Assembly: GCF_014197615.1 (NCBI RefSeq)
Contig: NZ_JACIFY010000002.1
Coordinates: 186,001-250,000, forward strand
Length of the DNA: 64,000 nucleotides
Direction of reading: 5' to 3'
Origin: Rhizobium esperanzae
Lineage (GTDB): Bacteria > Pseudomonadota > Alphaproteobacteria > Rhizobiales > Rhizobiaceae
Within the stretch, counting starts at the first letter, position 1; each line of letters starts with the position of its first letter. Below are positions 8,876 to 18,798 of this stretch, piece after piece. Below the pieces are notes generated by a model, which ran no database searches, was not told where the DNA came from, and was given only the letters and a program-made list of their open reading frames with translations. Both the position numbers and the translations under genes were made by a program.

Positions 8876-9646
8876 GTGACACCCCCAATCAAAATAGCCG
8901 TCGCCGGCGCGAACGGCCGCATGGGCCGTACCATCGTGCCGCTGCTGGCCGCCGATCCGGCTTTTGTCTTCGTCGGCGGCGTCGGCCGTGAGGGCTCTGC
9001 AGGCGCCGGGCTGATTGATCGATCGGCTGCGATCGCCGAAGCCGATGTGATCCTGGATTTCACGACGGGACGTGCCGCCGCCGAACTTGCCGGCTTGTGC
9101 GCTTCGGCCGGCGGGCCAGCCCTGGTGATCGGGGCGACCGGTTTCGAGCCGGACGAGATCGAACGGATCGCAGAGGCCGCCCGGACAATTCCAATCCTGC
9201 GCTCCGGCAATTTCTCCATCGGCGTCAACATGCTGGTCGGCCTCGTCGCCCAGGCCGCGCGCGCCCTTCCGGCTGAAAGCTGGGATATCGAAATCCTCGA
9301 AGCCCATCACAACAGGAAGATCGATGCGCCGTCCGGCACGGCGCTGATGCTCGGCGAAGCGGCTGCCGAGGGCCGCGGCGTTTCCCTGGCATCCGTCGAG
9401 CGGCGCGGGCGCGACGGCATCACCGGCGAGCGGCCGCCCGGTGAGATCGGCTTTGCCGTCTTGCGCGCCGGTGGGCTTGTCGGAGAACACAGCGTGCTCT
9501 TTGCCGCCGCCGAGGAAGTCGTGACGCTCTCGCATTCGGCTCTCGATCGCAGCATGTTTGCCCGCGGCGCACTTGCCGCCGCCCGCTGGATCGCAGGACG
9601 CGCACCCGGCGAATACGGCATGCGGGATGTCTTGGGGCTGGCGTGA
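8876..9646 (+). CDS. dapB: 4-hydroxy-tetrahydrodipicolinate reductase
   Basis: From the GTG at 8876 the product is 256 aa, close to usual DapB length. It has the NAD(P)H-binding glycine motif VAGANGRMG near its start and the catalytic segment [13 protein letters not shown] (HH general acid region, Lys and the substrate-binding SGT). DapB reduces hydroxytetrahydrodipicolinate in the diaminopimelate-lysine pathway, in the cytoplasm. The frame is also open upstream to 8510, giving a possible 378 aa fusion with a membrane segment. It may be a second dapB copy in the genome; that cannot be seen here. Confidence 0.88.
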   Translation: MTPPIKIAVAGANGRMGRTIVPLLAADPAFVFVGGVGREGSAGAGLIDRSAAIAEADVILDFTTGRAAAELAGLCASAGGPALVIGATGFEPDEIERIAEAARTIPILRSGNFSIGVNMLVGLVAQAARALPAESWDIEILEAHHNRKIDAPSGTALMLGEAAAEGRGVSLASVERRGRDGITGERPPGEIGFAVLRAGGLVGEHSVLFAAAEEVVTLSHSALDRSMFARGALAAARWIAGRAPGEYGMRDVLGLA

Positions 9647-9730
9647 GAAGAGCGAACAGGCAGAGTGAACAGAGGCTTGAAGCGCGTCCTTGAATCAAAT
9701 TCCAAGCGCGTCTGTGAATGCCTCCAAGAG

Positions 9731-9775
9731 AGCCTCATCCTTGTACGCCCCGCAGGGGCCTCGAAGGACGAGGCG
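9731..9775. repeat. Intergenic palindromic element, copy A
   Basis: Reads CCTCATCCTT...CCCCGCAGGGGCC then TCGAAGGACGAGG. The core GCCCCGCAGGGGCC is itself palindromic and the outer arms CCTCATCCTT and AAGGACGAGG pair. It belongs to a family with about nine copies in this window and resembles rhizobial intergenic mosaic elements. A partner copy in opposite orientation starts 44 bases later. Confidence 0.75.
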
Positions 9776-9818
9776 GGTGCGCCGACATTAGATGAATGCA
9801 AGCAGCAGCGTTGAGGCG

Positions 9819-9870
9819 TGTCCTTCGAGGCTCCGCCCGATTGGCTGCGCGCCTCAGCAAGGATGAGGGA
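9819..9870. repeat. Intergenic palindromic element, copy B (inverted)
   Basis: TCCTTCGAGGC...GCCTCAGCAAGGATGAGG is the same family read in the other direction. Together with copy A it forms a back-to-back pair between the convergent dapB and ornithine cyclodeaminase-like genes, where it could form a large hairpin and stop transcription. Confidence 0.7.
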
Positions 9871-9942
9871 CGTTGGCGGATGCTGCGCCTTCTGATGCGA
9901 TGTCTTAGATCTCCCTCGCCTCAAAACCGCAAAATCAAACCT

Positions 9943-10929
9943 TCAGCGACAACACGCGTGATAACAATGACTTAAGCAAACAATTTGAATCAAACCCCAC
10001 ACCGGCACACCCACCATATCGAGGATAGCCGAGGCGACGGCGACTTCGGTTCCGGCGAGGCCTACGGAGCAGAACAGCGTTATCTCCTCGGACGATCCCC
10101 GCCCGGCCGCTTTCCGCGCAATGATGTCGGCGAGGTCGGCCATACGATGCTCGCTGCCGGAGCCGGCCAGAAAAAACGGCGACGCGTAGGCGCGCGTCTG
10201 TTCGGGCGAATCCGTCGCGATCACGGCTGCGGCAGCGGCTATATCCAACCCCAGTTCATGTCCGTCACGCGTTTTCGGCCCGACGGTGTTGATATGCACG
10301 CCGGGCCTCAAATCCCGCGCATGGATAACCGGCGTTTGGCTCGTCGTCGCGCAGATGACGATGTCGGCCTCGGCAACCGCTTCCCGAGCGCTGCCGACAG
10401 GCTGGATATCAAACCCCAAGGCATCCTGCATCTCGCTTGCGAAGGCAACTCGATTTTTCGCGTCGCGGCTATAGACGCGGGCGCGATCCAGTTTTCGAAC
10501 GGCGGCGGCCGCAGCAAGCTGGGTTCGCGCTTGCGCTCCACTGCCGAGGATTCCGATGGTCCTGGCATCGGGCGCGCTGAGGTGCCTGATGGCGAGGCCT
10601 CCAATCGCACCGGTTCTGAGGTTGCCGAGGCGCTCTCCGAGAACGATGCCCTTCAGCCTGGCGTCGTCGGCCGACCACACCGCGACGATCTGCGAATGCT
10701 CCGCCCCCTCGAATGTTTCATAAACCCGGAAGCCCGCGAGCGGCTTCTCGCCAAGAATGCCGCCGACGGTGAAGACGAGATCGCCGAGATCGGGAAACGA
10801 GACATGATGCCGGGGCGGAGAGATGAGCCGATTGCCGGCTCTCGCTCGAAAAGCCGTCTCGAGCGCATCGATCGCGACCGCCATCAAGTGGCTGCCGACA
10901 AGATCCTCGTCTTTCAGGATTTTCGTCAC
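9943..10929 (-). CDS. Ornithine cyclodeaminase / mu-crystallin family protein
   Basis: The chosen start is GTG 10929, with GGAGG seven bases upstream; the frame is open to ATG 10956. The product is 328 aa. The Rossmann-type NAD(P) site GILGSGAQARTQL lies near residue 125, and GERLGNLRTGAIGGLA near 96 is a family signature in the substrate region. The family includes ornithine cyclodeaminase, alanine dehydrogenase-like and ketimine reductase enzymes, so the reaction is uncertain. The last 15 or so residues (IQIVCLSHCYHACC) look unlike the family and may be read-through into noncoding DNA. Confidence 0.82.
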   Translation of the reverse strand: MTKILKDEDLVGSHLMAVAIDALETAFRARAGNRLISPPRHHVSFPDLGDLVFTVGGILGEKPLAGFRVYETFEGAEHSQIVAVWSADDARLKGIVLGERLGNLRTGAIGGLAIRHLSAPDARTIGILGSGAQARTQLAAAAAVRKLDRARVYSRDAKNRVAFASEMQDALGFDIQPVGSAREAVAEADIVICATTSQTPVIHARDLRPGVHINTVGPKTRDGHELGLDIAAAAAVIATDSPEQTRAYASPFFLAGSGSEHRMADLADIIARKAAGRGSSEEITLFCSVGLAGTEVAVASAILDMVGVPVWGLIQIVCLSHCYHACCR

Positions 10930-11026
10930 GAACAAACCTCCAGCCCATTCCGGCATCCTGCAACCCCAACCCCGCTTGAGGTCAAGAGGCCTGGAAACCG
11001 ATACGCTGAAATGTCCGCGCAGGAAA

Positions 11027-11533
11027 TTAGCCGACCAGACGCCGTGCCATCAGGACGTCATCGATCTCCCTGCCCTCCTCCAGAACACCGCCCGGGATTC
11101 GGCCGATCTCAGCAAAACCCTGCCGCTGATAGAACCGTATCGCCGCCGGGTTCTCCGCGCTGACAAAGAGTTCCAGCTGCCGGATGCCAATATCGCGCGC
11201 ATGATCGGAAACCGCCTCCAGCAGCTTCCCGGCAAGACCCGATCCACGCAGGTGGGCACTGACATAGACCATGACGATCGTGGCGCGATGGGCCATTTTG
11301 CTCGGCCGCTGCCGAAACAGTCCCATGATGCCGACCGGGGTTCTGTCCTGGAAGGCAATGAAAACCGGCTCGTTCAGACGATTGACCCACTCCTCGTCGG
11401 GCAAAACCTCCCAATCTTCATAGCGGCTCGCAAAAGAGGATGGTTCGGCGCGCAGCGCTTCCAGACGGATCCGCCGGAAAGCCTCCACCTCGTCCGCCCG
11501 GATAAGCCTGATCGTCACGCCGCCTGCATCCAT
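11027..11533 (-). CDS. GNAT family N-acetyltransferase
   Basis: The 168 aa product has the GNAT layout: a beta strand IRLIRADEVEAF, VGIMGLF near residue 68, the acetyl-CoA pyrophosphate loop around HLRGSGLAGKLL (R/Q-x-x-G-x-G/A), and the C-terminal NPAAIRFYQRQGF motif. A GGAGG lies seven bases before the start. It transfers an acetyl group from acetyl-CoA to an unknown amine. It lies upstream of the ornithine cyclodeaminase-like gene on the same strand, so the two could be co-transcribed. Confidence 0.87.
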   Translation of the reverse strand: MDAGGVTIRLIRADEVEAFRRIRLEALRAEPSSFASRYEDWEVLPDEEWVNRLNEPVFIAFQDRTPVGIMGLFRQRPSKMAHRATIVMVYVSAHLRGSGLAGKLLEAVSDHARDIGIRQLELFVSAENPAAIRFYQRQGFAEIGRIPGGVLEEGREIDDVLMARRLVG

Positions 11534-11650
11534 CGGACACCTCCTGGGATATCTCAGGCTTTGTCATGACAGCAGGCTCCTGCCAATGCAATTGGAGACG
11601 ATGACGTCGACGGCACTTCTACTGCGCCGCCCCACGCAAGCGCACAAGAG

Positions 11651-11702
11651 AGCCTCATCCTTGCTGAGGTGCCCCGTAGGGGCCTTGAAGGACGAGGCGG
11701 GG
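11651..11702. repeat. Intergenic palindromic element, copy C
   Basis: CCTCATCCTTGCTGAGGTG, a central CCCCGTAGGGGCC and TTGAAGGACGAGG match the family consensus with few changes. It lies upstream of the GNAT gene. Confidence 0.7.
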
Positions 11703-11715
11703 GCTCCGCTTGCAA

Positions 11716-12036
11716 CTACTGTGCCGGAGTCCCCACTCGGCCACCCTTCCGGACGCCCGATTGATCTGGCGGCTGGGCCGTCGGTTGGTTTGTTGGCCGG
11801 AGGTCCCATTGATCGGGCGGCTGGACACCCGGCTGCTTGCTCACCGGTTCGCGCGTTGACCGAACGACCACGTTATCCGGCTGATCGGTTGACCCGGTCG
11901 CCGTTTGATCGGCTGATCCGGCCGTCGGTTCATCTGCAGACTGATCGGTCGTTTGATCGCTCGGCCTGTCCATTCTGAAGGGTGCAACCTGATGGATGAC
12001 GACGATAAGAACTATCCCGACAACAGAGCACACCAA
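11716..12036 (-). CDS. Possible small single-helix protein with Asp/Gln/Thr/Pro-rich tail
   Basis: This open frame encodes one hydrophobic helix (LVCSVVGIVLIVVIHQV-like, about residues 2-17) followed by about 85 residues of low-complexity sequence built from short DQ-, DQPT- and STDQ-type units. The frame stays open for about 30 codons upstream without an ATG, where YALKYFVLYAL would extend the helix, so the start (TTG or GTG here) is uncertain. The repeated DNA could be a degenerate tandem repeat rather than a selected protein. No homology recognised. Confidence 0.35.
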   Translation of the reverse strand: MVCSVVGIVLIVVIHQVAPFRMDRPSDQTTDQSADEPTAGSADQTATGSTDQPDNVVVRSTREPVSKQPGVQPPDQWDLRPTNQPTAQPPDQSGVRKGGRVGTPAQ

Positions 12037-12402
12037 CGCGTAGAGAACGAAATACTTCAGTGCATATCCCTCGCTGATTGGCAGAGCGGCCCCAACGGCG
12101 ATGCGAATGATATTTCAGAAATATTGAATGATACTTAGAAAAAACGCAATAGTTTTTAAGTGGATGTTAAGGATTTTGGAAATTACGCCGAATGAAAAAG
12201 GACGTTATTTAAGGGAATAAAGCAAACAACTCCCGCACTGATCGATTTATCTTGGATATCCCGGTAAAGGCGAACCGCACCAACGCCCCTTGGCGAGGCT
12301 CGTCCAAGACAGCGCCGGCGATATCGGCTAGATTGCAGTGCGCCGACAGCCAGCTTCGAGAGGGCGGGCTCTGCAGGATCGGCGGCAGCAAGGGGGATCC
12401 GG
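12037..12402. other. Intergenic stretch before the decarboxylase gene
   Basis: A/T-rich in places, with homopolymer runs near 12136-12160. No gene, repeat or convincing promoter box seen. It probably carries the promoter of the decarboxylase gene. Confidence 0.5.
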
Positions 12403-13818
12403 ATGTCAGCAATTGCATCTCTGTTCCAGGAGACTGCCCGGCTTGCGGCGGGGTTTCGGCAGGCCGCACCTCCCCGCCACGTGCCCACTCACGACTACGC
12501 TACCTCGCTTGGCTGTTTCGATGAGCCGCTGCCGGCGGCCGGTTCCGATATGCTTGACGTTATCAGGCAGTTGGCGAAAGACGCCGAACCTGGATTGCAT
12601 GCAACCACAGGCCCGCGCTTTTTCGGCTGGGTCATCGGCGGCTCTCATCCGGTCGGCGTCGCGGCCGATTTTCTCACCAGCGCCTGGGGGCAGAATGCCG
12701 GAAACCATGTCGCGGCTCCGGCCGCGGCCGCCGTCGAGACCGTTGCTGCGAGATGGCTTCTGGATCTCCTGAAGCTGCCGACCGAAAGCTCGGTCGGCTT
12801 CGTGACGGGCGCGACGGTCGCAAATTTCACCTGCCTTGCCGCCGCACGCGGCGAGGTGCTGCGCCAGGTGGGCTGGGATGCCGATGCCAACGGCCTGTTC
12901 GGCGCGCCCGAGATCACCGTGCTGATCGGCGACGACGCTCACACAACGGTGTTCTCCGCGCTGCAATTCCTGGGCCTCGGGCACGATCGCGTGCAGCGCC
13001 TGCGCACTGATCCGATGGGGCGGATAGACCCGGTAGCGCTGGCGGATACTCTCGATACGGTCTCCGGTCCCCTCATCGCCATTCTCCAGGCCGGGCAGAT
13101 CAATACCGGCGCCTTCGACGATTTCGCCGCCATCATTCCGCTCTTGAAGGCGAAGCGTGCCTGGGTGCATGTCGACAGCGCCTTCGGCCTCTGGGCGCAG
13201 GCATCGGCAAAGACCAGCCATCTCAGCCGCGGCATCGAAGCCGCAGACAGCTGGGCGACCGATGGCCATAAATGGCTGCAGACGCCGTATGATTGCGGCT
13301 ATGCGATCGTCCGCAACGAGCTCGCCCATCGCCGCGCCATGACGATCGCCGCAAGCTATCTGCCGCTCGCCGGCGAAGGCGAACGCGACCCCTCCCACTA
13401 TGTGCCGGAGCTTTCGAGAAGGGCCCGCGGCTTTGCCACCTGGGCGATGCTGAAACATCTCGGCCGCGAGGGCATCGCCGCCCTCATCGACCAGTGCTGC
13501 GCCTCGGCGCGTGAGGTGGCCCATCTGCTCGCCCGTGAGCCGGGCATCGCCATTCTGAACGAGGTGACGCTGAACCAGTTGGTCATCCGCTTCGGAACCG
13601 GCCTGCCCGCCGAAGATGGCGACGCCCTGACCCGAAAGACCATCGAAAGGATCCAGGCGGACGGCACGATCTTTGCCGGCGGCGCCAAATGGCGCGGCCG
13701 CGACGTCCTACGCCTCTCCGTCACCAATTTCCAAACGACATCGGATGAGGCGCAACTGGCGGCGGAGAGCATCATCACTGCGTTCAGGAGCATCAGCGCC
13801 CTCACCCGCCCGCGCTAA
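12403..13818 (+). CDS. Pyridoxal-dependent decarboxylase (aromatic-L-amino-acid decarboxylase-like)
   Basis: The 471 aa product is a fold-type I PLP enzyme of the group II decarboxylase family. The PLP-binding lysine is K290 in ATDGHKWLQTPYDCGY, the cofactor-contacting Asp is D258 in HVDSAFGLWA, and ATVANFTCLAAAR marks the phosphate-binding helix start. Family members decarboxylate aromatic amino acids, glutamate or diaminobutyrate. The glutamate-specific arrangement is not evident and the substrate is open. Cytoplasmic, a single gene with its own leader. Confidence 0.85.
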   Translation: MSAIASLFQETARLAAGFRQAAPPRHVPTHDYATSLGCFDEPLPAAGSDMLDVIRQLAKDAEPGLHATTGPRFFGWVIGGSHPVGVAADFLTSAWGQNAGNHVAAPAAAAVETVAARWLLDLLKLPTESSVGFVTGATVANFTCLAAARGEVLRQVGWDADANGLFGAPEITVLIGDDAHTTVFSALQFLGLGHDRVQRLRTDPMGRIDPVALADTLDTVSGPLIAILQAGQINTGAFDDFAAIIPLLKAKRAWVHVDSAFGLWAQASAKTSHLSRGIEAADSWATDGHKWLQTPYDCGYAIVRNELAHRRAMTIAASYLPLAGEGERDPSHYVPELSRRARGFATWAMLKHLGREGIAALIDQCCASAREVAHLLAREPGIAILNEVTLNQLVIRFGTGLPAEDGDALTRKTIERIQADGTIFAGGAKWRGRDVLRLSVTNFQTTSDEAQLAAESIITAFRSISALTRPR

Positions 13819-13821
13819 TAT

Positions 13822-13848
13822 TCAAGGCGCCTCGAAGGACGATGCCGG
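13822..13848. repeat. Partial intergenic palindromic element, copy D
   Basis: Only the half GGCGCCTCGAAGGACGATG of the family consensus is present, immediately after the decarboxylase stop. It looks like a decayed copy. Confidence 0.5.
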
Positions 13849-13880
13849 CCACGGTCTTCGCGGCAGAGCGCCAACCGGCA

Positions 13881-14303
13881 TCATCGTCGCACTGCGACGA
13901 CCGAACTGGCGCGATACCTCGACAATTGCACCCGGTTGGATTGATTGCCGCCGAACAGGTAGACGTACTGCCGGCGCTGGTCGATGTGATCGAAAAGGCT
14001 CACATGAAAGCGCCTTCCGGTGCGGATCACCACAACATCTCCTCGCCTGGCGGCGCCGAAGAACACCGGCTTGCCGAACTTCTTCCAGGACACCGCCATG
14101 TTGGGATTGGGCGGCGGCTCCCGCGAAGATCGCTTGGCGACGAAAGCCAGGAACGCCCCGCACCACGATACCCTGCGGGGATTGATACTGAGGAAGGAGA
14201 TGGAGCGTTCGTGCATACTCTTATACCTGGATGCCGTGCCCAGCATGTCTGCCTCACAGGGCAAGGCGAGCGCCATGAGGACGATGACGAGAATAACCTT
14301 CAT
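13881..14303 (-). CDS. TIGR02594-like cysteine peptidase-fold protein, exported
   Basis: 140 aa from the ATG at 14303 (the frame is open further upstream, but without typical coding sequence). A signal peptide spans about residues 1-18 (VILVIVLMALALPCEA). The mature part has Cys48 in RVSWCGAFLAFVAK and His100 in GRRFHVSLF, spaced as the Cys-His pair of NlpC/P60- and CHAP-like proteins, plus VYLFGGNQSNRV. Such proteins often cleave or bind peptidoglycan. The reaction is inferred. No neighbour suggests a pathway. Confidence 0.7.
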   Translation of the reverse strand: MKVILVIVLMALALPCEADMLGTASRYKSMHERSISFLSINPRRVSWCGAFLAFVAKRSSREPPPNPNMAVSWKKFGKPVFFGAARRGDVVVIRTGRRFHVSLFDHIDQRRQYVYLFGGNQSNRVQLSRYRASSVVAVRR

Positions 14304-14665
14304 AGTTACCCACCATTGCTTGGTATAATGTAGAATTACAGAAATGTGGCGAAGAATAAAACAGGCGCCGCAACGTAAATGCCAATTATGGCGTGATTTA
14401 GAAACAACTGATACTGGCATTTTGGTGGCGGGAATTTGGCTAAAAGGAGGCGCGGACAGCATCAGGCCGAGCCTCTCTTGTGGCCGGAAACGACCTATCG
14501 CGAACCCCGCAAAAGACAGGCTTTGCAGGCACGAAAGGCGGGAACTTCATAATCCGCACCAGGTTCGCTGAGAGGAGATGGGCCGCACCCGCAAGTGCTT
14601 GAACGGCAAGACCATTCGCCAGGCGTCGACGACAATGCGCAATCCCAGGCCATCACCTGTACGAG
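14304..14665. other. Intergenic stretch, nothing recognised
   Basis: About 360 bases between the peptidase-like gene and the next candidate. The part near 14340-14420 is A/T-richer and probably holds the promoter of the leftward gene. No supported gene or repeat. Confidence 0.5.
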
Positions 14666-14956
14666 CTATATTTCGCAAGACCAAAAATAATACTTAGGCT
14701 CAGCAGGAAATACATAACAATCACCCCATTCGCCAGCGACGAAGACGGGTATCGCCCGGTGTGGCTTGCGAACGTAACCGCAGGCAACACCCGGAGCAGC
14801 ATCGCAACCGCAGGGTTGTGCCGGTTCGGTTGGCTTGTGATCGATCATGATCGGCGGCACACCCCTTGCGACCGGAAGTGCTGCGGCAAAAACAGGAACC
14901 GTTAAGCGGCTCGCAACGCCATCCTCACCCTGGCCGCCTATGTCTTCCCCTCTCAC
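14666..14956 (-). CDS. Doubtful small Cys-containing protein
   Basis: The 96 aa frame has a hydrophobic stretch ([13 protein letters not shown]) near residue 20 that might be a signal peptide, then [13 protein letters not shown] and a C-terminal [18 protein letters not shown] with paired cysteines. A start at an internal Met (MIDHKP) would give 60 aa. It lies in the upstream region of kup on the opposite strand. No family recognised, and it may be noncoding. Confidence 0.3.
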   Translation of the reverse strand: MRGEDIGGQGEDGVASRLTVPVFAAALPVARGVPPIMIDHKPTEPAQPCGCDAAPGVACGYVRKPHRAIPVFVAGEWGDCYVFPAEPKYYFWSCEI

Positions 14957-15044
14957 AAAAAATTCGCGCCTCCATCAATTTACTTGCCGTTCTGCAATGC
15001 GGCATATGTTTGTGTTCATGGCCAAGTGGCATGAGCGGGGAACC

Positions 15045-16946
15045 ATGACGTCAAAACATGCAGACAACAGGGGTGAAGGTGCCGGCCGAAAGGGCTTTAT
15101 CGGACTGGTTGTCGGCGCGATCGGCGTCGTCTACGGCGATATCGGCACCAGCCCGCTTTATGCCTTTCGCGAGGCGCTGAGGCCCTTTGCCGCCGATGGC
15201 GTCCACGAGGCCGAAGTCATCGGTCTCATTGCGCTGATGGTCTGGACGCTGACGATCATCGTGACCTTCAAATATGTGCTGTTCCTGCTGCGGGCAGACA
15301 ATGACGGCGAAGGCGGCGCTCTTTCGCTCCTCGCCCTGCTAATGAAGAAGATGGGGCGAAATGTGCCGGTGCTGTTCTTCGCCGGCCTGATCGGCGCAGC
15401 CCTCTTCATCGGCGATGCGATGATCACGCCTGCCCTGTCCGTCATGTCGGCGCTCGAAGGTCTGAAATTGGTCACGCCCGCCTTTGCCGAATATGTCCCG
15501 CTTGCGTCGGCGGCGATCATGATCGTTCTCTTTGCGGTCCAGTCGAGGGGAACTGCCGCCGTCTCGATGTTTTTCGGTCCGATCACGGTTTTGTGGTTTC
15601 TGGCCATGGCGGCGGGGGGCCTGATCCATATCGGCGACGACTGGAGAATTCTGGCCGCTCTCAATCCGATCAATGCATTCCTGTTCCTGACCCATGCCGG
15701 CAGCGTCGGCCTCATTGTCCTCGGCGCCGTCTTTCTGACTGTCACCGGCTGCGAAGCGCTCTATGCCGATCTCGGGCATTTCGGCCGCCGCCCGATCCAG
15801 ACGGCATGGTTCGTGCTCGTCTTTCCGGCGCTGCTGTTGAACTACCTCGGGCAAGGGGCGCTCGTTCTCGCCCATCCCGAAACGGCCGGCAACCCGTTCT
15901 TCCTGATGTATCCCGACTGGGCCTTGCTGCCGGTGGTTCTCCTGGCGACGATGGCAACGATCATCGCCAGCCAGGCAGTGATAACGGGCGCATTTTCGCT
16001 ATCCCGTTCGGCAGTTCACCTCGGCTTCCTGCCGCGGCTGAGGATCAAGTTCACCTCGGAGACCAACACCGGCCAGATCTACGTGCCGGCCGTCAATCTT
16101 CTCCTGCTGGTCGGCGTCTTGATGCTGATCTTTTCCTTCGGCGACTCCGAGTCGCTGGCGACGGCCTACGGCATCTCGGTGACCGGGACCATGGTCATCT
16201 CGACGATGCTGGTCTTCCAGTTCCTTCGGGTCGTCTGGGGTTACTCCCTGGTGCTCGCCGCCGCCTGGCTATTGCCGCTCTTCGCCATCGAAGTCATGTT
16301 CCTGGCGGCCAATCTGCTGAAGATCTACGATGGCGGCTGGGTTCCGGTCGCCCTTGCGCTGACGATCATGATGCTGATGTGGACGTGGACCCGAGGGCAG
16401 GCCTATCTGAAGAGGGTGCGGGCCAACAACGAGATCCCGCTCGATTCCTTCATCAGGTCGATCGAACGAAAATCGGACCATTCACCGGTCACCGTTCCGG
16501 GAACGGCAGTCTTCCTGACGAGCGTCCCGGATCGGACGCCGAGTGTTCTGCTTCACAATCTCAAGCACAACCACGTGCTCCACGAACAGAACATCATTCT
16601 GACTGTCTGGACCGAAGACGAACCTTACGTCCCCGACAGCCGCCGCATCAGGATCAGCCAGCTTTCGCCGCGCTTCGTGCGCCTCGATATCAGCTTCGGC
16701 TTCATGGACGACCCTGATGTCACCAGGGCGCTGGCTCTGTGCAGAGAGGGAGGCTTCAAGTTCGAGATTATGAGGACCTCCTTCTATCTCGGCCGCAGGA
16801 ACCTCGTCAGGACGCCGAATACCGGCCTGCCCGGCTGGCAGGAGCGCATCTTCATGGGGTTGGAGGGCCTTGCCATCGATCCTTCCGATTACTTCAACCT
16901 GCCGTCAAACCGCGTCGTCGAACTCGGCGAACAGATTGCCATCTAA
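15045..16946 (+). CDS. kup: Kup-type potassium transporter
   Basis: 633 aa from the ATG at 15045, the usual Kup length; upstream in-frame Mets are not supported by family alignment. The signature [17 protein letters not shown] is near residues 26-42, followed by about 12 membrane helices (residues 20-460) and a cytoplasmic tail containing VFLTS and [13 protein letters not shown]. Kup proteins take up potassium, probably with protons, across the inner membrane. Monocistronic, converging with the antiporter gene 63 bases away. Confidence 0.93.
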   Translation: MTSKHADNRGEGAGRKGFIGLVVGAIGVVYGDIGTSPLYAFREALRPFAADGVHEAEVIGLIALMVWTLTIIVTFKYVLFLLRADNDGEGGALSLLALLMKKMGRNVPVLFFAGLIGAALFIGDAMITPALSVMSALEGLKLVTPAFAEYVPLASAAIMIVLFAVQSRGTAAVSMFFGPITVLWFLAMAAGGLIHIGDDWRILAALNPINAFLFLTHAGSVGLIVLGAVFLTVTGCEALYADLGHFGRRPIQTAWFVLVFPALLLNYLGQGALVLAHPETAGNPFFLMYPDWALLPVVLLATMATIIASQAVITGAFSLSRSAVHLGFLPRLRIKFTSETNTGQIYVPAVNLLLLVGVLMLIFSFGDSESLATAYGISVTGTMVISTMLVFQFLRVVWGYSLVLAAAWLLPLFAIEVMFLAANLLKIYDGGWVPVALALTIMMLMWTWTRGQAYLKRVRANNEIPLDSFIRSIERKSDHSPVTVPGTAVFLTSVPDRTPSVLLHNLKHNHVLHEQNIILTVWTEDEPYVPDSRRIRISQLSPRFVRLDISFGFMDDPDVTRALALCREGGFKFEIMRTSFYLGRRNLVRTPNTGLPGWQERIFMGLEGLAIDPSDYFNLPSNRVVELGEQIAI

Positions 16947-17009
16947 CGATTTGATGGAGAGCCTGCGGCCGAAGACGGGATAGGAGAAGTGGAAGCCGGA
17001 AAAGAGGCG

Positions 17010-18590
17010 TCAGGCCTTGGCCGAGATTGCGCTCAGTTCCTCGAGATCGAGATCCCGTTCCAGTTCGTCCAAGGTCTCGTCGTCGATGTCGCCGGCGCGG
17101 TGGAGACGAATGAGTTCCCGGCGCCCTGATGCGACCGCTTCGAGAACGACGTCGAAATGCGCATGCAGCATAGGCATGTAGTGCTCGGTTCTCTCGGCAT
17201 AGTCGACGATCGCTGTCGCTCTGCGCTGGTAGCGTTCCAGCAATTGCGGGTGGATAAGCTTTCCCTCTGCGTCATAGGCCAGGTTTTGGACAATCCCGAA
17301 CTGCACCTGTGCCATGGCGGCTTCGGCCTGGCTCATGGTGAGGCGCGCTTTTTCCGTCTCGGGCGCGAGCCGCGCCCAGGCGATCACCCTCCCCAATGTC
17401 GTGCCCTGCACGAGCACCGTTCCAAGAATGACGGCAAAGGAGGTGGCGAGGATGAAGTCACGGCCCGGAAATCCTTCGGGCAGGCTGAGCGCCAGCGCCA
17501 GCGTGACCACGCCGCGCACGCCAGCCCAGCTGAGCACGGTCGCACCGCCGGCGCCGAGCGGCTGGGCGCGGGTGACCCCCAGGGCTGCACAGAAGCGGAT
17601 AACGAGATCGGAGGCGAAGACCCAGGCAAAACGCGCGAGCACCAGCGTGATCAGGATCGCCAGCATCGGCAGTCCCATGGTCGCGATCACGGTGGTAAGG
17701 CCGCCGCCGCGTTCGACGACATCGCGGAGCGACAGCCCGATCAATGTGAAGACCGCAGCTTCCATCAGGAAGATCATCACCGTCCAGAACGACGTGCCTC
17801 GCATGCGTGTCGCGGCTGAAAATACGGTGTGCTGGTGCCAGGAGGCGATCAGGCCCGTGGTCACGGTGGCGATGACGCCGGAAACATGCAGCAGTTCGCC
17901 GAGCAGATAGGAAATCCAGCCGAGCAGCACGGTGGCTGCGATGATGAGATAGTCGTCGCCGAGATGCCGGACGAGTTTGACCCATGCCGCTCCGACCACG
18001 ACGCCGACGACGGCGCCGCCCAGCGCCAGCACGAAGAAGTTGCCGACCGCTTCCCCCGCGCTGAAGGCGCCCGTTACGGCGGCGGCAACGGCGAAACGGA
18101 AGAGAACCAGGCCGCTCGCATCATTGAGCAGGCTTTCGCCTTCCAGCAGAATCTGAAGCCGCCGTGGCAGCCTGACGCGCTCCAGCACGGCGCGCGCCGA
18201 AACCGCGTCCGGCGGCGCAACGATCGCGCCCAGTGCCGCACAGGCGGCCCAGGGGAGTGACGGAAAGATAAGATGAGCGACAAAGGCCACGACGGCGCAG
18301 GTGAACAACACCGCGCCGACGGCAAGCGAGGCGATGCCGATCATGTGGCGCCTCAGCCGCGCCAGCGCGATGGACCAGGCGCCATCCATCAACAGCGGCG
18401 GCAGGAAGATGACCAGCACCAGCTCTGGATCGACTGATATTGCCGGCAGCCCCGGCACAAACGCCAGCAAAACGCCACCGGTCAGCAGCGCGACGGACGG
18501 CGGCAGTCCGAGCCTGTGAGCTGCATAGTGCAGCGCGATGATCGCGAGAAACATTGCAATGACAAGCTCGAATAAATGGGTTGGTTCCAT
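17010..18590 (-). CDS. CPA1-family Na+/H+ antiporter
   Basis: 526 aa from the ATG at 18590 (GGGGCAC before it), with about 12 membrane helices (residues 5-410) and a hydrophilic C-terminal tail rich in Glu and Arg. The transport core includes the conserved LGAIVAPPDAVSARA segment and LLEGESLLNDASGLVLF, where the ND pair forms the ion site in CPA1 antiporters. It would exchange protons for Na+ or K+ across the inner membrane. It pairs in function with the adjacent kup gene in ion homeostasis, but the two are convergent, not an operon. Confidence 0.9.
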   Translation of the reverse strand: MEPTHLFELVIAMFLAIIALHYAAHRLGLPPSVALLTGGVLLAFVPGLPAISVDPELVLVIFLPPLLMDGAWSIALARLRRHMIGIASLAVGAVLFTCAVVAFVAHLIFPSLPWAACAALGAIVAPPDAVSARAVLERVRLPRRLQILLEGESLLNDASGLVLFRFAVAAAVTGAFSAGEAVGNFFVLALGGAVVGVVVGAAWVKLVRHLGDDYLIIAATVLLGWISYLLGELLHVSGVIATVTTGLIASWHQHTVFSAATRMRGTSFWTVMIFLMEAAVFTLIGLSLRDVVERGGGLTTVIATMGLPMLAILITLVLARFAWVFASDLVIRFCAALGVTRAQPLGAGGATVLSWAGVRGVVTLALALSLPEGFPGRDFILATSFAVILGTVLVQGTTLGRVIAWARLAPETEKARLTMSQAEAAMAQVQFGIVQNLAYDAEGKLIHPQLLERYQRRATAIVDYAERTEHYMPMLHAHFDVVLEAVASGRRELIRLHRAGDIDDETLDELERDLDLEELSAISAKA

Positions 18591-18798
18591 GTGCCCCTGC
18601 CCCGGCTCAGCAATGAAGATCGGATGCCTGTTGCAAAGAATTACAGCGAGCTTGCGCATCTGAAAAGACACGCCGCGCTTTGGAGTTCGCGCCGGGGTCG
18701 AAACCTCGGCTCTCGCGTCCACTGGTCATTGCCTGGATTTAATTGGCGTTTCCTGCGCATCCTCCTTACATCAGACGTCTTGAGGCAAAGGAAGACCC

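Noticed and set aside
14847..15044. N-terminal extension of Kup
   Set aside because: The extra residues are not Kup-like, and ATG 15045 gives the usual length and signature position.
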